Of a DNA stretch of 64,000 nucleotides, positions 1 to 10,979 are shown in pieces; positions within the stretch are counted from its first letter, which is position 1; each line of letters starts with the position of its first letter. The position numbers were made by a program, and so were the translations under genes. Source of the stretch: Mytilus edulis (taxonomy: Eukaryota; Mollusca; Bivalvia; Mytilida; Mytilidae); contig NC_092352.1 of the NCBI RefSeq assembly GCF_963676685.1, positions 27,857,117-27,921,116 of the forward strand, read 5' to 3'. The notes beneath the pieces were generated by a model, which was given only the letters and a program-made list of their open reading frames with translations, made no database searches and was not told the DNA's origin.

Positions 1-15
1 CGTTAAACTACCAGT

Positions 16-481
16 AGGAATAGGATCCCAGTTAAGGCAACCAGTCCGGTACCCACGAATGTAGTTCTTAAAAAAAATATATAACTTTTGTTATAAATTG
101 TGTAGTGTTATTATTTCACTAGTTCTGTAACTGAATGTAGATTTATTTGAAAGGGTAGGCTTTCTAGTTTGAATTTCTGTAAAAAATTTTGATTGATTTA
201 AATGTAATCTGGCGTCAGTACACAGAGTAAATTGCCTAAATTCTAGCCTTTATTCTTTCCCGGAAGTAGACAGACTGACCCTGTTGTCAATAAAAACAAA
301 ATTTTGCAACGGAATGCTGGTCATGAGGCACTGAGATTGTACTTAGACACTTCAAAATGAATGCCTAACATGAACCAGAAGTCCCAAGGTGGCTATCAAA
401 ATTATTTATTGAACAGGACCCTATGTATTTACTATGATTTTCAATGCGTTCCAATGGGGCAAATAATTGGGTCCCCGTTCC
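16..481. repeat. 466-bp direct repeat, copy 1
   Basis: This block is identical by eye to 2131-2596, an offset of 2115 bp. It lies upstream of the terminal exon at 1442, so it is probably intronic here. The other copy begins 8 bp after a polyadenylation hexamer. No coding potential or TIRs are seen. It could be a recent 2.1-kb tandem duplication cut by the window edge, or an assembly duplication of two haplotypes. Confidence 0.95.
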
Positions 482-1441
482 TGTCAGAGAGCATGTTTTG
501 AACACTTCAATCTGCAATTGTAAGCTCATTTTTGAAGTTTCATGGATGAAATTTGGCTACTGGCTTCAAAATTCAATAAGGAAAGCAATGATATAATTAT
601 TTTAAAAATTTGAATTAAACTTTTTAAATTAAATTGAAATTTAAATTTATGAAATTTAAAAAAGTTTGTTTTTCAATTTAAAGTTTAAAAAAAGGGCACA
701 GAAAGGTCATTTTGTCTGTATTATGTATTCCTACACTTGTAAGTTAAAATGGAGGGATTTTTGAAAAATATCAGCAAACAGTATTAGAAAGAGCCACAGG
801 GAAAGAAATAATAAATGTGTTATATGGGATCAGGGGACAGTGAAAGATGGAAAATATGGGCTTATTTCTTTCTAGTATCTTATTTCTGGGACCTGAAAAA
901 AGAAAAAAATCCCATAGTTTCAGTTTTGGGTCTTTTAATAAGTTTTTGATAAATTGTGGCTATTAAATAAATCATTTAAGTGCCACAGTTCAGCTATGAA
1001 AGTTGTGTGCGAATCCAGCTCACATTTATTTAGAGCCGCATCACACACATAACCACATATATTATTGTGTAAACTCAGAAACACTTGCCAGGGACTCTCT
1101 AATTTTACATTTTTTGGAAGATATTTAAGGGGTAGGGCTATAATATAGCTTATTAAAGCAATTTAAACTGAAGTGTACAACAATTTTAGACTCCCTTTTA
1201 TAGATTTTGATGGTCCTTAAAAGGACCGTTTATTTTATCTGTATCTGTTTCAGCAGTAGATGCATGGGGCTATATCTTCCTTGGTTTTAGAACTTTTGAA
1301 CATCAGCTTCTGGTTAAGGAAACACTTAGTGCTCTTTTAATAGTTTCACTGTTTGAATTTCATTTTCATTAATGCTTCTTTCCCAAGTTTCATTTTTAAA
1401 AGTTCCTGCATTAATAACTTGTCTTTGTTATCTATATCCAG
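482..1441 (+). other. probable intron of the left-edge gene
   Basis: AT-rich sequence with no supported coding region. It ends in a pyrimidine-rich tract and an AG acceptor at 1440-1441 (tatatccag), directly before the terminal exon. No repeat family was recognised in it. Confidence 0.5.
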
Positions 1442-1615
1442 GTTGGTGAACTTGAACTTAAGTACATGGATCTCAGCCACCAAGAGTTTCAGTGTCGCCG
1501 AGAACACACATATGAACTAGTGGGACATTCAGACCAGTTAAAAGTAAAACAACGCACAGTAGCATTAAGCGGTCAGGAAGATCAAGGATTGCCCTCCACA
1601 TCTGTTAAACTATAG
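1442..1615 (+). CDS. last coding exon of an unidentified gene (partial)
   Basis: After a good splice acceptor (AG at 1440-1441) an in-frame stretch of 57 codons runs to a TAG at 1613-1615. Its base composition is clearly more GC-rich and codon-like than its surroundings. The translation starts VGELELKYMDLSHQEFQ and ends STSVKL. It is hydrophilic and charged, rich in E, K, Q and R, and compatible with the end of a coiled-coil region followed by a short flexible tail. No start codon is expected because it is a terminal exon; upstream exons must lie left of the window. I do not recognise the protein. The phase is fixed by being the only open frame across the block. A BLASTP of the 57 residues against bivalve proteins would identify the gene. 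Confidence 0.72.
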   Translation, partial: VGELELKYMDLSHQEFQCRREHTYELVGHSDQLKVKQRTVALSGQEDQGLPSTSVKL

Positions 1616-2130
1616 GAGGTGCTGTTTGACTGGTTTTAGCTACAAGTGAGAACTTCTCTGCATCTAGCCTCTTATATTGTATTTTAAATGACCTTAGCAG
1701 ACTATTTGAAGACTTTGTCTCATATTTTATACCCTTGTTATGGGGTATGCTTGTTTTGCATATGTAATTCTTTAAAACGGAAGATTTTTTTATTTTAATT
1801 GAAAAAAATAATATATTTAATTTATTTTCAAACAAATTTTGGTTTCAACTAGATTTCCATACAAAGAATGAATTTATCTATCTTATGCAATTTACAGAAT
1901 GTAAATATCTCTTAAAATAAAAAAGTTTTGATGATTTTTAGCATATTTTCTTCATGAATTTAAGATTTTCTACGATCAATTTTCTGGTATTTGAGATGTT
2001 ATAGATAAGGATCTATAATTCTGTAACTGTTTGATAAATTCTTTTGAAACTTTGCATAATAACTACTGAGATGTATATCTTTATTTTAAAAGTGCAGTTT
2101 TAAGTCTGGGGAAAAAAAATAAAGTCTGAC
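1616..2130 (+). other. probable 3' UTR with two polyadenylation signals
   Basis: AT-rich sequence following the stop codon, with AATAAA hexamers at 1917-1922 and 2118-2123. The second lies 8 bp before the start of the second 466-bp repeat copy at 2131, so the duplication junction falls near the expected transcript end. Confidence 0.5.
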
Positions 2131-2596
2131 AGGAATAGGATCCCAGTTAAGGCAACCAGTCCGGTACCCACGAATGTAGTTCTTAAAAAAAATATATAAC
2201 TTTTGTTATAAATTGTGTAGTGTTATTATTTCACTAGTTCTGTAACTGAATGTAGATTTATTTGAAAGGGTAGGCTTTCTAGTTTGAATTTCTGTAAAAA
2301 ATTTTGATTGATTTAAATGTAATCTGGCGTCAGTACACAGAGTAAATTGCCTAAATTCTAGCCTTTATTCTTTCCCGGAAGTAGACAGACTGACCCTGTT
2401 GTCAATAAAAACAAAATTTTGCAACGGAATGCTGGTCATGAGGCACTGAGATTGTACTTAGACACTTCAAAATGAATGCCTAACATGAACCAGAAGTCCC
2501 AAGGTGGCTATCAAAATTATTTATTGAACAGGACCCTATGTATTTACTATGATTTTCAATGCGTTCCAATGGGGCAAATAATTGGGTCCCCGTTCC
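2131..2596. repeat. 466-bp direct repeat, copy 2
   Basis: Identical by eye to 16-481. It diverges abruptly at 2597. See copy 1 for interpretation. Confidence 0.95.
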
Positions 2597-3536
2597 AGTA
2601 CACATAACATCATATTAATCGTTATCCAGTATCCCACAGGGATGGGTGTGCACCTATAAACACTCCCAGGCAAACGAACAACTTTGGTGTAGAACCTTAA
2701 CCTAACAAAGAGTGACTTATACATTTCTCTATGTTAACTGGGTTGTTTTCAGGTGTATGCTTTGAACTCAACAAAATGATTGTAAATGTCCTTCCTCAAA
2801 CCCTTTTGTAAATTATCTTTGCCTTCCAGTCAAAGCAGTTTTTTGATACACAACTGCATATATCAATAAATATAATGTTAACTACGGAGAATTAACCATG
2901 AAGAACTCCTTATAGAGTGAATTTACAGAAAGTACTAAATTAAACTACTGTTAACTATTTTTCATTGAAAATATTAACGAAAACCATAAAAGTACATGAG
3001 AGGCTGAATATTTCCAAGGAATAAGTCCACTACAAACTGACATCACAATAGAAAATAACGAAACACGACCAAAAGACAAACACGAATATAAAAACAAAAT
3101 ATAGAAAATCCAAAGGCCGAGCAATAAAAACCCCTTTTCTTTTGTAGAATTTTTTCAAACAAATTTCGACAACAATTTAATAAATCTTGTTTTAAAAGAA
3201 ATTCTATGATCAAACTGAGAATCTGAATTCAAAAATAAGAACCTTAGATAGAATGTATTAATATTAGACTTAAAGTCATGCAGTATTTTATTAAACAAAA
3301 AATTATAAATGAAATCCTAACATAATTTCAAGATGAAACCCCACACACCATGAGATTGTGTGAAGATTTAACACACATAATTTTAAGTTTAAAATAGATG
3401 TGAAAGAGGATGAAAAAGTATAAAAAATAAATAGTATTTTCACATTATGTTTTTGATCAGAACTCGCTAAATCCTTATGTGTTCTTATACAGTTACCATT
3501 ACTGCTGCAGTTATAAGACCATTTTCTGGTGAAATA
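2597..3536. other. intergenic, with a degraded R4 remnant at about 3030-3140
   Basis: Mostly AT-rich DNA. About 3030-3140 resembles the reverse complement of the R4 family (compare 13845-14175). A TTTATT at about 3287-3292 could be a minus-strand AATAAA polyadenylation signal for the gene ending at 3537. Nothing else was recognised. Confidence 0.4.
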
Positions 3537-3953
3537 TCATGCATGTTCAATACAGTCTGCAGGAATATATCCTTCAAGCAAGACCTCCCCATGGGATGCT
3601 GCAAATTTATGAAATTTTTCGTTTATATTGTCGTTATTCCGAAGTTCATATTCTTTTCTGATATTTTCCTTAGTGAGATCAATAATAGCGACATCTGAAG
3701 GAAGATTATAGACATCAATTACTACAATTGTTTGTTTTCCGTTTCTATAACTTCTACTTTTCATTTTTAATCTTAGCAAGTTTTTTGCTGCGGAAAGGGT
3801 AGAACATGTTGATATGTACTTTGATACTACTCCGGTGCTTCCGTATGCAACATGCTCTGCAACTGTGATAGATGACAGAGGGCTTTTAGCTCTTAATCCA
3901 TTGTCCTTGTTTTCAAGTTCTCCTAGCAGTCTATATAACTTTGGAAATGTTTT
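3537..3953 (-). CDS. C-terminal exon of ART-like nuclear protein, paralog A
   Basis: This exon of 417 nt starts in phase 0 after a minus-strand acceptor (TTTCAG, AG at 3955-3954) and encodes residues 211-348 of the model, ending with TGA. It is about 64% identical by eye, without gaps, to the matching exon of paralog B (17584-18000). The layout suggests an ADP-ribosyltransferase-like fold: LYRLL with Arg218, then KYISTCS with Ser258, then HGEVLLEG with Glu333, an R-S-E order. That assignment is inference from motif spacing, not a search result. Arg218 is kept, but the second Arg seen in paralog B (LLR) is Gly here. No frameshift or stop is present. The substrate, and whether the enzyme is active, are unknown. 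Alternatives are a catalytically dead ART-fold or an uncharacterised DUF. Confidence 0.8.
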   Translation of the reverse strand, partial: KTFPKLYRLLGELENKDNGLRAKSPLSSITVAEHVAYGSTGVVSKYISTCSTLSAAKNLLRLKMKSRSYRNGKQTIVVIDVYNLPSDVAIIDLTKENIRKEYELRNNDNINEKFHKFAASHGEVLLEGYIPADCIEHA

Positions 3954-4228
3954 CTGAAATCAAAAACATAATATATCACGTGTAGAATAATACTCTCATT
4001 TAAAAATTTTATTTTTACATACATCACATTTTCTTGTAACGGATGACAATTTTTACTTTATTTACAAAAAAAATTCATTACATTAAATAACTATTTGCGA
4101 AAAACTTTATAAAAATGTTGTTTGCAAATGTCTGACTTGTTAAATGTGTTTTTGTTTGTTTAATAAGCATGTGAATGGTGATATAATGTTCGCTCAAAAT
4201 AAGCATTCAAATCGTTTGTAAATATTAC

Positions 4229-4945
4229 CGGTTTTTCTCTCTTTATTGTTTCTGGACTCGGAAATGTTGATATACGGCTGTATAACGTATCGATTCCTGT
4301 TGTTGAACTTTCATAACTATTCTGGCTAGTGGTTTGACTTTCTGATACAGTCTCACAAACTGCATTGATGACTATGTCTTGTCTCTTCTCACAAGAAATG
4401 TCACTCTGCTCAATTTTAGTAAAAGATAAATTTGGTTTCTGTTCATTATCTTCATCGGATTCAAAGGCGTCATCATCCTTTAAAGTAGCGATATAACTTT
4501 CAGTTATTTCTAAATGTGTTGGTCTTACATTTCCTTCTTTATTTTCGGGCCTGACATCATTTTCTGACTGCCACAACTCCTCCTCATTTTTAACTTTGAT
4601 GTTATCCGTCGTATGCTCATTTTGAAGATCTACCTTTAGCTTCTTTGTATTTGCATTATCATTTACCGATCCAGAGTGTTTCCGTTTGGACATACTTCGA
4701 GTTACCATACCTTGTGTTTCATTTTGAAGCTCTACTTTATGGTTTTTTATATTTTTATTTTCATGAAGAAATTCTGAGTGTTTTCGTTTTGACATACTTC
4801 GAGTTGCCATACGTTGAATTTCATTTGTAGACGTTTTTAAAACTGAAATTGTTTCCATATTTTGGGTTTAACTATCTGATTGATATCAATATATCAAGTA
4901 CTTCGACGATCTCTTTTTTGAAGTTACCACATAAGTTCGATACTC
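4229..4945 (-). CDS. N-terminal exon of ART-like nuclear protein, paralog A
   Basis: The exon runs from a minus-strand acceptor (GTTGCAG, AG at 4947-4946) to a GT donor at 4228-4227. The coding part is 4858-4229 (210 codons, ATG at 4858-4856), so about 87 nt of 5' UTR precede it. The same acceptor and the same phase-0 donor are found in paralog B, which fixes the model. The protein segment is acidic and low-complexity. It holds a tandem 34-residue duplication (residues 17-50 and 51-84), each unit carrying TRSMSKRKHS; the second has a bipartite nuclear localisation pattern (KRK at 58-60, then KKLK at 72-75). Paralog B has only one such unit. With the C-terminal exon the predicted protein is 348 residues, probably nuclear. 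The function of this region is unknown. Confidence 0.8.
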
Positions 4946-7424
4946 CTGCAACGTTAAATCAAACATGGGTGTTTAATCTTCATATATTCATTTAGATGGT
5001 TAAAATAATAATAAGATTTTGAAGGGAGGGTTATTATATGATAACCTTAATAAGATTCTTATATCATAGTAAAACAAGAGAGTTAATTGGTACAAATTTT
5101 TGGGCCGGAAATATGAAGATTATGGTGTAAAAAAGTGCAAAGTATTATATAAACAATCTGTGTATTGTGTTGACTTTAATTCTAAATTGCCATAACTGGT
5201 CCAATTCAATTAGGTATGATAATGCTATAAAATATAACTTAATTGTGCAGTTGATAAAATCGAATATCTTTTAAGTACAGTTGATTAAATGAAATATCGT
5301 CTAATTCATTTTCAAAACTTGATTTTGACACTAGTGACTATCAAAGTTGCATTTACTGACAAAATATTTGAATTCCTCATCTCAGATATGGACTTAAACG
5401 CAGCCTTTCACCTCAATAACTCATCCATGAATTTTATGTCAAGATGTCATATTTTTTAGGACCCTCGATTCTGACTATTACAGACGCATCTGCTGACAAA
5501 GTATTATATTTCCATAAGTTGTATCTCAGATATGGACTCTAACGCAAACTTTATCAGTCACTCATTTGTGAAATGTAGGTCAAGATTACCTTATTTTATT
5601 CAGGACTCCTTGGTTATTCAAGACGCATCTATGAACCAAATCTCAAGAACTATGACTTATACTTCAACAGATAGATGGACTTTAACTTTGTGACGACCGA
5701 CATATAAAACACTATATCCCTTCCAGTAATTCGTTTGACATCTTAAAGCAAACAACCTAATTATTCCTCTCAGCAAAGGTTAAGAAATCCTAGACATAAT
5801 GTTTTCATTTCTATTCGGTTTCGGTGAAATTTAAAAGTATCAACAAACAGTCATAAAAATAGGAATGTAGCTTTGTATGATATTAAACCATGAATTCTAC
5901 CAGTTGTGAGACCAACTGATCATTGGTGTATGCCTAATGGTGACTTGAAGATGAAGGTAAACAATAAAAACGTTCCATATTTGTGTTTTACCATGTATTG
6001 ATATAAATATTGTCTCATGTACAAATACTCCATATCCCTTCATATTTTCATATCGACAGACTGAAAAAACTGCTACATGCTACAACTAAAAATCAGAAAG
6101 CTTCAGACAGGATAGCAAATTATTCCCTTCGTAAGAACTGACAAATCCTTGACAAATGTTTGGTTGTTCTGTAAAATTGCAAAGTATTAACATACACCAA
6201 GTGGATATTTGAGAGTTTTGAAAATCATTTTCAGTTACTGAAACATGTTACCTATAAAAACTCCCGGTATCGTTTACGTTGAAAGTAAATATATCTTTAT
6301 CATGATTATTTTTCAAAATGATGAAAACAGTATATATAATAATATAAATAGAATCATAAAATAACTATTTTGAAGAAAAAAAACCACCATATAACTAATT
6401 TTCCATGCTACGACGCCGAGTTATTGTAAAAACTTAGTACCTTGTTTACATTTCTAATATAACCTGGTTTGGGGAAATCCCCAAATATGGGTCCCGCATT
6501 CTGTGCATAATAAAACATTCATTGTTATATAATTTTTGGCATCTTCTTTTTATATAAATGTATTTATTTCAATAACCTTAAATCTTTCATTCATATACCG
6601 CAGAAAATAAAATTATAGATCCGCAGAAACGCATGTAACAATCTCAAACCAAGTGCCGGCCCATAATGAAAATAAATTAGAACGAAAGTAATTTCCAATT
6701 TTTAAACAAGATTACAGGATAAATCTTAAGGAATCTCTGAAAGGAGCGAGACCAATTGAGGTAACAGGGAAATAGTCTGATATCATATACATGCATCACC
6801 CGCAATGAGAATTTATAATCATTGAAAATGTCACAATCGGTAAAATGTCGTTATGTGTTAAATGGAAATATTAAGAATCCGCGTCTGTTTGACAACACTA
6901 GTTGAGCTGGTTGAATACATTTCATCAAACTATCTCTAAAGACAACATTTATTGTCCGGAGCAACCGAAATTACTCGTATTTTTTTCGTAACGTTCATGT
7001 TGCTCAATCCTTCGTTTTCAAGGTTGTGTTTTGTAAACTGCTGTTTTCTGTTGGTCTTTTTTTTCTTTTTAGCCATTGCGTTGTCAGTTTGTTTTGCCTG
7101 TCTTGTGAATATTTAAGATTAAGCTAAAAGATTCGAGATTTTTTATTGTCTTTATAATTATTTATATCGATGAAGAAAAGGACGGATTTGTGATTTTTTT
7201 TTAAAACATCCTCTTTTGTGAATTATGTAGGGGTTTATTTGGGAATTTTAGTTTTGCTGGCACTTCCATCATTTTTTTTTAGTAAGACATTCCAAATAAT
7301 GATAATTCATATAAAACAATATGTTTGATTCTTTTTTGTTAAAAAGAGAGGAAAAAGCATTCACAACATCAAAATCATGAAGGATTCAGAAACCCTTGTA
7401 CTGATTAAAACGCAACAAGTGGGA
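4946..7424. other. AT-rich 5' flank or first intron of paralog A
   Basis: No supported coding sequence. If paralog A has a distant 5' UTR exon (candidates at 9.9 and 12.4 kb), this is intron. It contains a diverged 144-bp tandem pair at about 5345-5640 and a short R4 fragment at about 7060-7110. Confidence 0.4.
5345..5640. repeat. diverged tandem repeat, about 144 bp x 2
   Basis: The marker ctcagatatggact occurs at 5381 and 5525, and both units share flanking similarity (ctgacaaa upstream, gtcaaga and ggactc/ggaccc downstream). Units are clearly diverged, so this is an old duplication. Confidence 0.6.
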
Positions 7425-7740
7425 CTTTATTTCTAAAAGAGAGGCAACAGATACCCAAGACAATATTCAAACTCATAGATCGAAAATAATCTGATATGGT
7501 GATGGCTCAAAACAATAAATTACAGCATAAAAACAAATGTACACAAAAACATAGAAAAATTACGAGTAAGCAACACGAACACCACTTTAAACTGACAGTG
7601 ATCGCAGGTGCTCCGGAAGGCTAAGCAGATCCTGCTCCACGTATGTCATCCGTCATGTTTCACATGATAGTACGAACCCGGTTATAAGTATAGATTGGTA
7701 GGTCACATTCGGGAAAAGGGGACTGGATTGTAGTTACAAC
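7425..7740 (-). repeat. R4 family copy, reverse orientation
   Basis: It matches the reverse complement of 13845-14175, including the segment that reads on the minus strand as gtggagcaggatctgctt. It is diverged from the copy at 13.9 kb and abuts an R5 copy. This is a dispersed mussel repeat by memory; no coding potential. Confidence 0.65.
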
Positions 7741-7741
7741 A

Positions 7742-7990
7742 TGAGGAATAAAGGCAACAGTAGTATACCGCTGTTCGAAATTCATTAATCGATAGAGAAA
7801 AAAACTAATCCGGGATACATACTAAACATGAGGGAAACGCATCAAATATAAGAGAACTACGACACAACAGAAACATAATATTAAAATGTAACACACAAGA
7901 AACGAACTATAATATAACAATGGCCATTTTCCTGACTTGGTCAAGGGCATTTTAAGAACATACCCGCTATCGCCTATGAAATGGGACGTT
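7742..7990 (+). repeat. R5 family copy
   Basis: It starts with aataaaggcaacagtagta and continues with ctgttcgaaattcat, matching 15115-15540. A reverse fragment is at 46905-46945. It lies end to end with the reverse R4 copy, a junction that may represent a composite element. Confidence 0.7.
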
Positions 7991-9889
7991 GCACAATAGC
8001 AAACTTGTGGTTTTTAATTTGACGTTCCTGGGGATAATGGCCCATCATTGCTAATATCCTCTTGTTGGTGCAAATTTAGAATGCAATTGATTTAAAATGC
8101 TATATGACATCCTTATTTCTTATTTAATTTTGTCTTGTTTTTCTTTGACCATGGTGTTGCTTTTCTTTGAGTTATATTAATGGTTTCGGGTTTCCATCTT
8201 ACAATTTTCTCCCTTTTTTGTGTGTCTTTTCGATAATCTTTAAATAAAGTTTCGAATGCCTAATAAAAATGGAAGGAAACGAGTTTTGAAAAAAATCGAT
8301 TGACACGGTTTTCATAGGAAACAAACGGAAATTGGCAGAACAAGTTTTTAATGCTCGGCAATCGTGTTATCAAAATTGAGCTCTGATTCGTTGCCAATAT
8401 AAAAAAAAGAAGAGAAACAATAAACAACTGACGTATTTTCCATACAGTGTTTCTGAAAATCAAATCAAAATATTAGTATTGCAATATGTAGCGTAACCAT
8501 TAACAATGATATTGTGCGATTTAAAAGATATATATATATATTGTGTCATTTAACACATTTTAAAAATTTCAGGAAAACCGATTTAATTATCTTTTTTTGT
8601 AAATTACCAAACAATCATGGAAATAGTTATTAATTGCTTCATATACTTTATAATGTATTGAAACATTTAAAGTAAATTTCCTTTCAGGAGAGATCATTTG
8701 GTTAATGCATATTTTAGAAAACCTTATGATATTGAATGATAGTATCACCTGCCATTATATTGTCTCAAATATTAACACTTCCGACCAAACGACACTTAAA
8801 ATCCCCGAAAGGTACTAGTATACACATTTAGCTGGAAATGTCGGCGGGAAAGAAGTTTGTCATGGTTTTCTTTTGGTAAAGACACTAAATAACATTATAA
8901 TTCATTTTCATCATGCACAAGAACAGTCCTGATTGATAGAATAATAAATATTAAGAAAGAATAGAACATTTTCGAGTTATGTCCTTCACCGGACAATTGT
9001 GTGCGCCTTTATGGCGTCATTTTCCAGATAGAGAGGATTGTCCGTTTCCCTGCTGTAAAAAAATTCTTTAAATGTCATTAGATCGTCATTATGCAGGCTA
9101 ACCTAGAAATAATACTTAATCCCAAATCTCTTATGACATCGGTGTTGACTATCAATTATAAGAATTTAATTTGCCGAATGATTCGTGCAATACAGCTTCA
9201 CTCAACGTTGGAAGAAGGTGGCAATGCCCCGCAGCGAACGAATGATGTTAACTTGAACAAAAGTTTCTGACGAAAATTCAACGAAATCGAATGTTGTCTT
9301 TTATTTGCAATAATTTTTTAAAATATTGGCTGTAGATAATTCTATTTCTCGTTTATCGAGTTACCCATATCCTACATTATTCTTTTTTTCTGAAATAAAT
9401 AGATTAGAAAAAGAGGATTTATATAACCTACATCTACCTTTGATGTTTACACGGTTACAAGCAGTAATACAAACAAAGATTATATTGGAATTCTCTAAAT
9501 ATGTATTTTTACAACATCGTTCAGAAGAGAGAAATACTTAGACCTTTCTAAGATTTCACAATTTGTTACTTACTCCTACTTCAAAAACTTTCCTACTTGA
9601 GAGTATGCACATTTTATCTACTAGATATCTGCAAACATATTCAACGTCTTACCTTCCGTGATCTTCTTACAAAGTTTTACAGAGTTTAAGATCAATCTTT
9701 GGTGTATCTATTGATATATTTTAGATAATATACGAGAGGACATCAACAGAGTTTCAATATTATCATTATACTTTTTTCATTCTTGTGATTTTTCTTATTC
9801 CTCTAAACATTGTTGCGTTATAAAATGTCTTTGTCGGACATGGATTAGTTTACTATCGCAGACTATAGCAAATATAAATAACAGGGTGC
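7991..9889. other. unclassified AT-rich DNA
   Basis: No coding region, RNA gene or repeat family recognised. Short open frames here have no motif support. Confidence 0.3.
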
Positions 9890-10330
9890 CTTAAACAAAT
9901 ACGAAATATAAACCTTACCTGATCCGAGAATGCTGATTTTTCAAATTAAATATAAGTAAAAATCCACCTTGCTAGCAAGTTAATTTATCCTTGACAAAAC
10001 GCCCACACCAATTTTTGAAAAATTAAAAACGAAATTTCCAATATGTTTAACTGCATTTACTGTTGACTGTATCTAACAAATATAGTACAAAGAGGGCATT
10101 AGCGCTATGTCGTTTTTATGTTACGTCACTTTTTTTCACTAACTAGGGTTTATTAAGATTTTTCTTTGTATTTGCATTTTCATACACGTAACTGCAGCAA
10201 TATTTGTCTACTGTATGAAAACATTATTAGGCCAATGTCAGTAAAATGTCAGCTTTTTGTATTTGACACGAAACATTTGAATGGTTCACTTCCGTCATTC
10301 CACAATATCTAGATCTCATTCCTTATATTT
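9890..10330. repeat. segment D, partial copy D1a
   Basis: It shares order and sequence with later D copies: a minus-strand splice donor GTAAGG (9918-9913), then ttgacaaaacgcc, then a tract around 10090 (gttacgtcactttt, agggtttatta) that also occurs at 22640-22690. It is diverged and shortened. Confidence 0.5.
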
Positions 10331-10979
10331 TTTTGACATTGACCTAGTTTATACTTTATTGATTTACAATAAAACTATTTCTAAAAAATTACATAAGTAT
10401 TGATCTTTAAAACGAAGTATAGACAGGTCATATGTATAAAGGTACTTAAAAACGATACCACTGCCAATTATAACAATTAAAAATCGTTGAGTGTTATATT
10501 TCATTTAAATGATAGTTAAAATTCATATTAATAATGTAGCATATACAAGTATAGTTATATACTCTTCATTCGGTTCATCAATACGAAAAATAAATTTCGG
10601 GGTTTTGAAACTGAGAGATTTCGTATAATCGTCCAATATTGTGACTCGCATTGATAGTCGCACCCTTTATATTTTCAAAACAATTTAAAACTTGAGATCT
10701 AAACTACTTGAAAGTAAAGCTGGGAGTACGATATATATAAATTGTTTTTTTTAACGTAATAATACCTTTATTGCATATTTGCTGTAACAATTTACTAAGT
10801 AATATATAAATGGTTACTCCCATTTGTATTTTAAATTGCGATTTCAATAATTTTTATTTATTGTACTCCGTAATAATATCATTGAACAAATCACAGTTAA
10901 CCATTTATATAATGCTTAATGAAACTTTATATTAGTTCAAACCAGCTTTGCTCCTTTAATTTTTTTAACAATTTGCTTG
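10331..10979. other. unclassified AT-rich DNA between D copies
   Basis: No gene or recognised repeat. It separates the D1a fragment from the longer D1 copy. Confidence 0.3.

Noticed and set aside
4645..4830. 61-codon plus-strand frame
   Set aside because: Antisense to the duplicated NLS module of paralog A.
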